Below, one piece after another: positions 1 through 7,280 of a stretch of DNA of 11,449 nt; the first letter of the stretch is position 1; each line of letters starts with the position of its first letter. Origin of the DNA: Coemansia sp. RSA 922 (Eukaryota > Kickxellomycota > Kickxellomycetes > Kickxellales > Kickxellaceae); NCBI GenBank assembly GCA_027577415.1, contig JANBQS010000828.1, positions 1 through 11,449 on the forward strand, in the 5' to 3' direction. The notes under the pieces were generated by a model that was given only the letters and a program-made list of their open reading frames with translations, did no database searches and was not told the DNA's origin. The translations under genes and the position numbers were made by a program.

Positions 1-174
1 AGTGGGGGTTTGAGCCGCAGTCACGTCTTTTTAAGCCATGTGATTGAGTGGGAGCTGGAGGATGACGTAAGAGAGAGGTTTGATGCTTATTGTCGTCCAA
101 GTTCTTACGAGGCTTGTGCTACGCTGGCTGGTCTAACCGATGCAGCTGGCACTGGTTTCAATACACGGTTGTAA
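1..174 (+). CDS. Possible 3' end of an unidentified protein-coding gene (partial at left edge)
   Basis: Frame 1 is open from the first base of the window to a TAA at 172-174, giving 57 residues. The composition looks protein-like: a mixed acidic/basic stretch (EWELEDDVRERFDAYCRPSS) followed by a more Ala/Gly/Thr-rich tail. I do not recognise the family. If real, it overlaps the last 23 codons of GET1 on the opposite strand (105-174), a convergent tail-to-tail overlap. A GTAAGA donor-like hexamer at 67-72, a CTAAC at 133-137 and a CAG at 143-145 could define a 79-nt intron instead, which would change the last residues and end at a TAG at 176-178. An open frame of 57 codons at a window edge can arise by chance, so confidence is low. 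Confidence 0.3.
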   Translation, partial: SGGLSRSHVFLSHVIEWELEDDVRERFDAYCRPSSYEACATLAGLTDAAGTGFNTRL

Positions 175-695
175 ATAGCAGCGGCGCGCTTGCACACGCG
201 ATTACAGGCAAAGGACCACACAGACACGCTGACAGAGCCCATGGGGGCAGTAGGCAGCGAGAGGAACCACAGTACCGGGTAGAACCAATTAGCCGGGGCA
301 TAAAAGACGGGAGTGCGATAGTTGTAGATGTTAACCACGGCGCGCGACCCGTAGACAATGACGCGAAGGACCAGATTGACATAGAGCTCAAAGGCAGTGC
401 GCTCGATAGCCAGATCGCTCGAGACGCGCTCAAACTTGGCGGACAAGGCATCGAGTCGGCGGCGCATCTTTGCCCACTTGGCAAACTCGTCTACGGAGCT
501 AACGGATCGTAGGTCCCGTCGCAACAGTATGATCCCATCCTTGAGCTCGATTCGTTCTGCGGCCTTTTGGTTTCCAACAGCCTTGCAGTATGTGTCCCAG
601 AGCGCCGAGGCCACTGCGCTAAACCCAATGCTGTCCAGTATTGCTGATACTAGCTCCAGCACAAATATCGACACAAGTAGGGAGCAAAGTGCCAT
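105..695 (-). CDS. GET1: Get1/WRB-family subunit of the ER receptor for tail-anchored proteins
   Basis: The gene encodes 196 residues in one exon, from ATG at 695-693 to TAA at 107-105. Get1 (WRB in animals) pairs with Get2 in the ER membrane. Its cytosolic coiled coil docks the Get3 ATPase so that tail-anchored proteins can be released and inserted. What is visible: an N-terminal membrane segment (about residues 3-31), a charged helical cytosolic section (about 40-100) containing the family-typical VDEFAKWAKMRRRLDAL stretch at 68-84, a second membrane segment around 103-122, the conserved P-V-F-Y-A-P...W-F-P region at 129-140, and a third segment around 138-165 with the G-S-V-S-V-S-V-W motif (153-160). 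Length is close to fungal and animal relatives (roughly 175-235). The tail after residue 170 is basic then Ala/Ser/Pro-rich, and it is the part that overlaps the possible gene on the other strand. The assignment is by recognition of motifs, not a search. Confidence 0.9.
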   Translation of the reverse strand: MALCSLLVSIFVLELVSAILDSIGFSAVASALWDTYCKAVGNQKAAERIELKDGIILLRRDLRSVSSVDEFAKWAKMRRRLDALSAKFERVSSDLAIERTAFELYVNLVLRVIVYGSRAVVNIYNYRTPVFYAPANWFYPVLWFLSLPTAPMGSVSVSVWSFACNRVCKRAAAIYNRVLKPVPAASVRPASVAQAS

Positions 696-898
696 TTCGA
701 ATTATTTTGCGTGTGTATGAAGGTGAATTATAGACTCTGGCAGTTGATTCTCGCAGTCGCGTAATGAATTCAAGCTAGTCTATGTTGAAGCCTGACGCGT
801 CGTCGTCGTCGTCGTGCTCGGGACAAAAAACAAAAGAGTAGGGAAAATAGTTAATGGCAATTAGCAAAGGGAGAGAGAAAAAGGTTGAAGTTGTTGAT
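696..898 (-). other. Intergenic gap: YPP1 3' flank and GET1 upstream region
   Basis: This 203-bp gap lies between two minus-strand genes, so it must hold the YPP1 transcript end and the GET1 promoter. On the minus strand, the YPP1-proximal part is pyrimidine-rich (about 815-890) with no canonical AATAAA. About 35 bp before the GET1 start there is a TATA-like CTATAATT (around 727-734). An ACGCGT hexamer sits at 795-800 next to a CGT microsatellite. In yeasts ACGCGT is the MluI cell-cycle box, but one copy proves nothing. Confidence 0.4.
798..815. repeat. (CGT)6 trinucleotide microsatellite
   Basis: Six perfect CGT units lie in the gap between YPP1 and GET1, partly overlapping an ACGCGT hexamer at 795-800. 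The array is non-coding in every gene model proposed here and is likely length-polymorphic between strains. Confidence 0.85.
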
Positions 899-3800
899 CT
901 ACTGACGGAGGGCTGCAAAAGAGCGCACTGGCTGCGATGTTTCCAGATCAAGAGCGTAAGTGGTGTACTCTAGTGCTCTCTTCATCATGGGCATTGCTCC
1001 AACGTCTCCTTGCAGGCCGCCATTGCTCAAGCTCGCCTGCTCCAGTGCAAGCTCACGCTCGAGCCTCCCGAGCCAGTACCAGGCCTCGGGATCGGACCAG
1101 CCATGGGCTCGGGTGATGTTCTTCAGCAGACCCAGCGCCACGTCACGACGGCCCAGCAAGTGCTCGACGCGAGCCAAGCTGACAGAGGCGCGGATGTTGT
1201 TCGATTCTAGCGAGACAGCGGCATGGAGCTCGTTCAGGGCGGGGAGGTACTGCTTTTGCGCCATATACAGCTGACTGCGCATGGTCAGGGCCTCTGGCGA
1301 CTCGGGCCAGGCAGCTAGAGCGTCAGAGATGGCGTTAGACGCCTCATCCATGCGCTGCAGGGCAACAAAGGACGCGGCAGTGGCGAGCCACATGGCACAG
1401 AGAGCGCGCTTAGCCAGCTTGCGGTGGTGAGCCAGGCGCGTGGGCACTGGCGTGTAGTACACGCCGCTGGCACTGTGCAGGTTAGCCACGGTGTTGGTGC
1501 GGCCGCCACCGCCACCGCCTCCGCCGCTTGGGCTCAGGCCAGTACCATCTCCTTGCTCGGAGAGCTGCCCAAGTGTATCAAAGTAGGCCTCGGTTGGGAT
1601 ATCTGGCGAGGGTATCATGCTGTCACCACTGGCTTGGCGCAGGTGTGGCATCGATCGTTGGCGCTTGGGCTGCTCGGCATACCTCGGTGTTGAGTTGCCC
1701 GACACAGACTTTTCGACTTTGCGCGCGCTACCAACGCCGTCCTTGGGACTATCCTCGCAAGCTGCAGCATCTGCGACATCGGTGCTGGTTGCCAGCACTG
1801 GCAGAGGCGGGCGCGAACCGCCATGCGAGTAGTAGCGGGAGTGAGAGGCCGGGGATTCGTCGGCCTCGTCGGATGGCAGATTGAATGAGTGCTGGCGGCC
1901 GTGCTTGGAAAAGACCGACCGAGCAAGCGACCGGGCCAGCGATCGTCTGCCTGAGGCCTGCGAAGGCGCCAGCTGCCGCGCACCAGCAGCATTGACACCG
2001 CCAGCGCGCAAGTGGCTAAGCGTTGTCGCCGGCTCAGCACCAATGTGGCTCGCCTCCATTGCTGAGGAGACATCGCCGACCTCGTCGCCAGAGGCCATGG
2101 CTGATCCATGGATGCGTCCAAACAGCGCAAACAAGTGCGTCTGCGCCTTTAGGCTGGCATCGAATCCCCGGAGCCGCCCCTCAATGGCTATCTGCGTCAT
2201 GGCCAGCTCAAAGAACGCAATGCCTGACTCTGCAGAAGCCTCTACGTCTCCTGAGCCGCTGCCTCCAATGCTTGACGTGTGATCGCTGTCGTTGTCGCCT
2301 GGGCGGAGATCGAGGCCCAAGTGGCTGGCATCCCCAGTCGAGCCTTGCTTAATTGCGCAGTACACGCTCCACCACTCGCTCTGTCGGAGTCCCACGTCGC
2401 ATATCTGCTGTGCCTTTTCATAGTCCTTGCGCGACGTCGACAGCAGAGCCAAAAGATGCCACGCCTCAATGCGCCTAGAGTCCAGCGCAACGGCTTGCTT
2501 CGCCGACGCTGTAGCTGCCAAGATGTCTCGTGCCCCAATAGCCAGCTCCAGCGCCAGTTGGTAGTGCGCATCAAACGAGCGCGGGCTTTGCTCAACCGCT
2601 TGCTGCAGTAGCTGAAGAGCCGCTGTGTGGTGATCGGCGCGGTTGTCTGGCTCACGGCTCTTTTGCGCCAGCATCCCGTGTGCCGCGCCCTTCCACAGTG
2701 CCAGCTGAGCCTTGATGGCTACCGGAATATCCGGTATAATGGCATTGCCTGGATCCCTTAGCTCGACGTCACTAATCAAGTCGTACGCAAAGTGAACGAG
2801 CGATATGCACTCGTGTGCGTTGGCTAAATTCACCACGTTCAGCCGCGCGCCAGTGATGGTGGCCTGTAGAATGTCGTTGACCGACTCAAAGTTTGGCCCA
2901 AACACGCTGCTGTAGTCCGTCGCCCCTTCGTCTATTGCCGCCCCGATAGCCTTTCTGAATGCCTCCAACTGCCGCTCAACGAGCGTAATATACGTGCCAA
3001 ACGCAAGCCCCGCCTCATGGTAGTCGCCAAACGTGATCAGGGCCTGCACGAGATGCCGCAGTACCCGAGGAGAGTTGTATGTAAGGTGCATCGACTCGTA
3101 GAGAACCTCTACAAGCCGCAGGCTGTCCGCGCGCGAGTGTGCCATGACTAGCTCCCAGTCCTTGGCTGCGCAGTCAACCTCGTGCAAAACCTCGCCATGT
3201 GCCTCGTTAGCTCGCGGGAAGCCGTACGTAGCCTTGAGCAACACCATTTGCCGACGGTGGCTACTCATGACGCTGCCCTTCACCTCGAGCGGCGAGAGCT
3301 TGCCAGCCTCGATGCTCTCTCGAACTATCTGCATATATAGTCGGTTGGCCCGCACGCGGCGGAACGACCTGAATGCTGCTGGCGTAACACTGTCCATCTG
3401 TCGGATATAGCTTGCCAGCTCGCGCAGCCCGCCCGTCCTATCGCCTAGCGCCAGCAGCACCATGGCTCGGCGATACAGCGCCTCTTCGGGCCAGTTCACT
3501 AGCTCCTCCTGGCTGCTCGGGCTCGAGCTCCGCGGAACAACAATAACTGACTGCGAGCTGAGGCTGTTTCTAAACTCCAATATCGCCTTTTCGTACAGCT
3601 CTTGCGCTGCAATCAGCTTGCCTTGCATCTCCGCGTATATCCCCAGCATCACCATTTGCGCCATGTAAAGCTGCTTGCCGTACGCCGACGACAGAACATG
3701 ATCGCTACTGAGCGTTGTCTCCAGCGAGTCCAGCGCTCCTCGGCACTGGTCAAACTTGCCGCCGTAAAAGTACACCTTTGCCAGCACTACTTTGAATTGG

Positions 3801-4269
3801 TACTTCTCCTCGCTGGTCATCGTCTGCTTGGCCATATGCGTCATCTCGCTCGCTATGGAAGAGACAACAGTGTCATCAGAGATGTGCATCGGGTACCGGA
3901 TCTGTAACCGTGTGCTCTCGCCAGTGCTTCTGTATTCGCCTTCGCTCTCCCAGTGCGCTTGCGGGTCCCATGTCACTGCTAGCAGCTGCTCCTCAAGTCG
4001 GGCCTCGCTAGATATAATGTGCGAGAACACTACAGAGTCACAAGTGCCATGTCGTAAGCAAGCAAATAACAGTGTTAGACCAGGAGTACCACTAACAAGA
4101 GTGTCGGCTCTTGTTCACACCTCATGGTATATAGAGGGCGAGGCGTACCTTGGCCTGGCGGGCCACTCTTGGCATATCGAGCAGCAAGGGCGCCAATCGT
4201 GTGCCACCGTCCAATGCATCGTGCAGTGTCGATTTCCTTCACTACCGCCTGATGACGAGAGCCCAACAT
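899..4269 (-). CDS. YPP1: Ypp1/TTC7-family TPR scaffold of the plasma-membrane PI4-kinase (Stt4) complex, two exons
   Basis: Exons are 4269-4149 and 4029-899, joined to encode 1083 residues ending in TGA at 901-899 or equivalent stop. Ypp1/TTC7 is a helical-repeat protein that, with Efr3 and (in animals) FAM126, recruits PI4-kinase Stt4/PI4KA to the plasma membrane to make PI4P. Exon 1 (M at 4269) carries the N-terminal family signature: an E-I-D-x-A-R-x-x-G-R-W helix followed by L-A-A-R-Y-A-K-S-G-P. This joins directly to F-S-H-I-I-S-S-E-A-R-L-E-E in exon 2. TPR-like helices recur through about residues 60-590, clearest at about 484-595. The C-terminal TPR block (about 914-1083) matches TTC7 best, with its P-E-A-W-Y-W-L-G motif and a near-terminal L-E-T-S-Q-P-V-R-S-F. 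Between them, residues 600-910 are Ser/Gly-rich and apparently disordered, with an Arg/Ser/Leu repeat near 730-745 and a run of eight glycines at 876-883. This insert explains why the protein is longer than yeast Ypp1 or human TTC7 (about 820-860). The frame alone opens at a GTG (4030), which would drop exon 1. Confidence 0.88.
1502..1525 (-). repeat. Polyglycine codon run inside YPP1 (Gly x8)
   Basis: Eight consecutive glycine codons (mixed GGC, GGT and GGA) encode residues 876-883 of the spliced Ypp1/TTC7 protein, at the end of its disordered insert and just before the C-terminal TPR block. Codon mixing suggests it is older than a fresh slippage event. It probably acts as a flexible hinge. 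Confidence 0.85.
4030..4148 (-). other. Spliceosomal intron of YPP1 (119 nt, phase 1)
   Basis: On the minus strand the donor is AG|GTACGC (GT at 4148-4147) and the acceptor is CTGTAG (AG at 4031-4030). Candidate branch sites are CTAAC at 4078-4074 (45 nt before the acceptor) and CTTAC at 4058-4054. The intron contains an in-frame TAA at 4077-4075 and its length is not a multiple of three, so it cannot be read through. Removing it joins the two TTC7-like halves in frame through a GTG valine codon, giving P-P-G-Q-V-F-S-H. This is the only intron I can support in the window. Confidence 0.85.
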
Positions 4270-4455
4270 TCCGGCTGCAAGTGACAAAGGTATTGCGCTA
4301 ATGTTACCAGGGCAATGAGCTCAGAAAAAAAAAATAGAAAGGAAGGGAAAAAGTGAATATTTCTTACTAAAACGGAAAAGCAAAATGCGAATGGCTCGAA
4401 CATTCTGCACACCAGCAAATGAGGCGGCAAATATCCCTGCATGGGTGTGATGTAT
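4270..4455 (-). other. Intergenic gap: CFT2 3' flank and YPP1 upstream region
   Basis: This 186-bp gap separates two minus-strand genes. On the minus strand it holds a strong pyrimidine tract (about 4325-4370, including a run of nine or more T), typical of fungal promoters and 3' flanks. I see no canonical AATAAA for CFT2. An in-frame TGA at 4323-4321 upstream of the YPP1 start, with no ATG between, supports M at 4269 as the first in-frame start of exon 1. Confidence 0.5.
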
Positions 4456-6861
4456 TCAAACAGTAGCAAAGTGCTCATATACGATTGAGCGAATCAAATA
4501 GTACTCGGTGGTCGGGTTTCCTTGGATCTTGATGGCGTCAGTCTTGCTGTTTTTATTGACGGTGCGACGGATGGCAATGGCGTTGTCGCATACCAGCGTA
4601 CCCTCGCTGTCAAAGCGCGCTGGGATACCTCGACTCTCCAACACACTTCTGAGCAGGCTGAGCTTGGAATCGCCAATGAAGGTTGGTGGAAGCCACGCCT
4701 TTGCCATGCCTGAGCTGTCTACATCCAGCACTGGAACTTCGTCGTTTTGCGCGTACCTTATGCGCCCAGAGACGTACCCGAGCATGCTGCCTTGGACATT
4801 TGCCAACTGGACCTGCTTGAACAGGGCATCTGTAAGTTTCACCTTGTAGGCATTGAGCCCCGAGGATACGTTGAGAATCTCGCCAATGCCGGGCGTGTAG
4901 ATGTCCTTTGTTACTGGCACTTGCGGATCGCGACAGTAGTCAGCTAGTGCCTGGGTACTCGCGCTGGTTCCATGCACCAGAACCAGCCTTTTGGGAATAA
5001 TTTGGACAAGGATGTTGCTCACCGACGTGCCGTCAGCCCGGCCCTCCATGTCCACAAACGACACTTTGCACTTGACCTCCACTCGGACCCTTTCCATGAC
5101 AGACTTTGTTGGCCGGCTGTCGTTCGCGTCCTCAGGCTCGGATTCGTAGGCATTCTCTGCCTCGGGTACAAAGTCGACGTCATCAGTCTCCTCTACTTGC
5201 ATGTACTTTTCCAAGTCGTAGATCTCTCCATACTCATCGACACGCCGGATTTTCTCTTGGAACGGGAACATGCAGTAGCTCTGGTTCTGCATATCCAGAC
5301 CGCGCACCCGTCCGCGGTCCTTTACGTATAGATCATAGGACTGACCGCCACGCAAGCGCTCCATTTCCAGGTCGATTTCGGAAAAGGCTTCAACGTCCAC
5401 CTCGCGCACAGTAGGCACGATGCCCATATCGCGAGTCTCTTCATCGTCTGAATCTCCATTGGAGCTCATGTCGTCGCTGTCCATCATAGTGCGGTTGCGC
5501 TGCAAGATCGCATGTCGCGCAGCCTCCTGTTCCTTGCGCCGCTTGTCGAGAGCTATCCACTCGTCAAGTTCGCTGCCTTCCAGCGGCACGCGTCGCTTGA
5601 TCGTGACTTGGACCTCAGCGCCAGGCAAGAGAGTAGGTGCGACCAGCTTCATCGGGCTGTTTCGAGGCAGGTTTCCCTGAGTGTGCTCCCACCACTTGTT
5701 AAACAGGTCTCTAGTTGGCGACTTTGGCGGCCCACGCTGAGGAAGCACAATGGCGTTGCTTTTATCGCTCGCCCAGCGCACAAACAGCTCTTGCGAGTAG
5801 CCCAGCGACATGCCCTCGAGAGTCGCCAGCACTACCGCCTTGCGGGCCCTGGTCCGTGACTTTGGATCTGAGCGCATCTTGCGGTCTAGCTCATCCATAC
5901 TTTGCACCACCGTGACGTGCCGAAGCTCAAATGGCTTACCGTCCTTGTCTGAAAGCTGGCTCTCAATGCTGTCCGCCATCCACCCAACGAGCGACTGCGC
6001 AAAGCTCTTGGTCTTGCGCCCGCAGCGAGCGAGAAGAAACAGCGCATGCGAGTCTCGACGCCGCTTGTCCTTGGGCCACCATTCGTTAATAACATATGCA
6101 ATCTCTAAAACGCGCGCAGTAGAGTCCACGGGCACTAGAACATTGCCGCCGCGCTTAACAGCTGAGTGTATTGAGTCGAGAAAGCATTCGGCGCGCTTTG
6201 CACGCGTAGGCAACTTGTATAGCGCGTTGTAAGAGTCAGTGATCAGAAGCGAGGGCCGCATTAGTCGCGAGGCTACTGTACCCGTGCTACCCTCCATCAG
6301 GCTGCACCGGTTCAAATGCTTTTCGTTCATTTGGTTAAAGTCGATCGCGTACAGGACAACCTCGGCGCCATTGCTAATTGTCCATATCGCACCTCCAATC
6401 GTGTGTCCAGCTGCATGAGCCGTGATGACAATGTCTGAGTGCTTTCCCGACAAAGACTTTGGCTGCGAGTACTGTAGCGGTGTGATGTTTTCAAAGGCTG
6501 CGTCCACGTCTCGCTCGTCAAACAACACAAACTCCTCGCGCGCCTTGAGTGACCGGACAACGTCCTGCATACATAACCGCCCCATCAGGTGGGCTGCCTG
6601 AGTAGCGTACGCTGGACACGTCATCCCGTACCGGCTAAAGGCCAATGGATATGCCCCTAGATGTGCCGCATCCGGGTGTGACAAGAGTACTGCGTCGACT
6701 TGGCGGGCCACTCGCTGTAGCTGAGCTAAGGTCTCTCCAGAGTAATCCTCGTAGCTGCCGCAATCCAGAAGAATCTTTGCCTCATCAATCTCTAAAATGT
6801 AGCATACGGCATCCTCGCTGTTGACCCCCGAGATTGCTGTAAATTGAAGCGTATTAGACAT
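4456..6861 (-). CDS. CFT2: Cft2/CPSF2 (CPSF100), cleavage and polyadenylation factor subunit
   Basis: The gene encodes 801 residues in one exon, from ATG at 6861-6859 to TGA at 4458-4456. Cft2/CPSF100 is the partner of the endonuclease CPSF73/Ysh1 in the nuclear mRNA 3'-end cleavage complex. Residues 1-210 form a metallo-beta-lactamase fold, the beta-CASP domain is inserted at about 210-380, and the C-terminal domain at about 590-801 pairs with CPSF73. The zinc-binding HxHxDH motif of active family members is H-P-D-A-A-H here (62-67), which keeps two histidines but loses the second His and the Asp. H153 (A-A-G-H-T-I-G-G) and D174 remain. This is the known pseudo-enzyme pattern of CPSF100. A charged, acidic linker (about 455-480 and 555-585) flanks the conserved M-F-P-F-Q-E-K-I-R-R-V-D-E-Y-G-E-I block at 531-547; in the human protein this region contacts the CPSF160-WDR33 module. 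The C-terminus (Y-Y-L-I-R-S-I-V-Y-E-H) is family-typical. Human CPSF2 is 782 aa and yeast Cft2 859 aa, so the gene appears complete. It shares a promoter region with the ABC transporter. Confidence 0.95.
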   Translation of the reverse strand: MSNTLQFTAISGVNSEDAVCYILEIDEAKILLDCGSYEDYSGETLAQLQRVARQVDAVLLSHPDAAHLGAYPLAFSRYGMTCPAYATQAAHLMGRLCMQDVVRSLKAREEFVLFDERDVDAAFENITPLQYSQPKSLSGKHSDIVITAHAAGHTIGGAIWTISNGAEVVLYAIDFNQMNEKHLNRCSLMEGSTGTVASRLMRPSLLITDSYNALYKLPTRAKRAECFLDSIHSAVKRGGNVLVPVDSTARVLEIAYVINEWWPKDKRRRDSHALFLLARCGRKTKSFAQSLVGWMADSIESQLSDKDGKPFELRHVTVVQSMDELDRKMRSDPKSRTRARKAVVLATLEGMSLGYSQELFVRWASDKSNAIVLPQRGPPKSPTRDLFNKWWEHTQGNLPRNSPMKLVAPTLLPGAEVQVTIKRRVPLEGSELDEWIALDKRRKEQEAARHAILQRNRTMMDSDDMSSNGDSDDEETRDMGIVPTVREVDVEAFSEIDLEMERLRGGQSYDLYVKDRGRVRGLDMQNQSYCMFPFQEKIRRVDEYGEIYDLEKYMQVEETDDVDFVPEAENAYESEPEDANDSRPTKSVMERVRVEVKCKVSFVDMEGRADGTSVSNILVQIIPKRLVLVHGTSASTQALADYCRDPQVPVTKDIYTPGIGEILNVSSGLNAYKVKLTDALFKQVQLANVQGSMLGYVSGRIRYAQNDEVPVLDVDSSGMAKAWLPPTFIGDSKLSLLRSVLESRGIPARFDSEGTLVCDNAIAIRRTVNKNSKTDAIKIQGNPTTEYYLIRSIVYEHFATV

Positions 6862-6958
6862 TCGAAAACGTTTTAAAGGAGTATTCAGAGGTCAGTGAAA
6901 GCCAAAAGAAGTGATATCGAGATCCGCCAAATGTATTCAAGCTCACTAAATATCTGCC

Positions 6959-6986
6959 TGAGATCAGCTGATTTCAAGTGAGATCA
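6959..6986. repeat. Direct repeat TGAGATCA x2 spaced 20 bp, with an embedded ATCAGCTGAT palindrome
   Basis: Identical 8-mers begin at 6959 and 6979, exactly 20 bp apart, which is about two helical turns and would place bound proteins on the same DNA face. A perfect 10-bp palindrome with the E-box core CAGCTG (6963-6972) overlaps the first copy. Role as binding sites is inference only. Confidence 0.6.
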
Positions 6987-7003
6987 AGAAGTAGGAGACA
7001 CGC

Positions 7004-7038
7004 CTTTGAGTCTTTGGGTCTTTGAGTGCACTTCAAAG
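7004..7038. repeat. Three tandem 8-mers (CTTTGAGT / CTTTGGGT / CTTTGAGT) plus an inverted near-copy
   Basis: Copies lie at 7004-7011, 7012-7019 (one mismatch) and 7020-7027, directly abutting. They are followed by ACTTCAAAG at 7030-7038, the reverse complement of the unit with one inserted base, so 7020-7038 is an imperfect palindrome around GTGCAC. It lies near the middle of the divergent intergenic region. Confidence 0.7.
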
Positions 7039-7098
7039 ACCAAGTGACTTCACCCCTCGATGTAAGAATAAGTCATTTTTCAAAGAGACAAAGAACAT

Positions 7099-7126
7099 TG
7101 GCTGTGCTGCGCTGCGGCCACAGCCA
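7099..7126. repeat. Inverted repeat, 8-bp perfect arms with a 12-nt loop
   Basis: TGGCTGTG at 7099-7106 is mirrored by CACAGCCA at 7119-7126 around a GC-rich loop. It could form a hairpin or be a dimeric binding site in the leader or promoter of the transporter gene. Arms this short can occur by chance. Confidence 0.5.
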
Positions 7127-7280
7127 GCATTTTTCCTCAAGGACCGAGCCAGCATCTGCTCTCCCTTAAAAGCCCATGCGATCACCCCTCCCGACATTTG
7201 CTCTGGACAAATATTCTTGCTTTTGCTAGTTTTTATTTTCAAGCACCACTTGTTTGCATTTTTTTTCTCTTTGACCAAGA

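Larger units (their letters stand above)
6862..7280. promoter_or_regulatory. Head-to-head intergenic region (putative bidirectional promoter of CFT2 and the ABC transporter)
   Basis: These 419 bp separate the two divergent start codons and hold no gene I can support. They contain a perfect AAAACGTTTT palindrome (6865-6874) next to the CFT2 ATG and two TGAGATCA direct repeats 20 bp apart (6959, 6979). There is also an ATCAGCTGAT palindrome with an E-box core (6963-6972), three tandem 8-mers at 7004-7027 followed by an inverted near-copy, and an 8-bp inverted repeat at 7099-7126. CTTTG/CAAAG pentamers occur at 7004, 7012, 7020, 7034, 7081, 7089 and 7269. The last 60 bp before the transporter ATG are strongly pyrimidine-rich on the plus strand, a common fungal promoter or leader feature. 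Promoter function is inferred from gene orientation. Confidence 0.65.

Noticed and set aside
1615..2130. A 171-codon minus-strand frame within YPP1
   Set aside because: It is an alternative frame of the GC-rich disordered insert, where long chance frames are expected.
3792..4301. A 169-codon plus-strand frame over the YPP1 5' end
   Set aside because: It is antisense to YPP1 exon 1, its intron and exon 2 start; the sense reading fits a known family and the antisense product resembles nothing I know.
7033..7278. An 81-codon minus-strand frame in the same promoter region
   Set aside because: It is the antisense reading of the same tract, Lys-rich from poly-pyrimidine sequence, with no recognisable domain.
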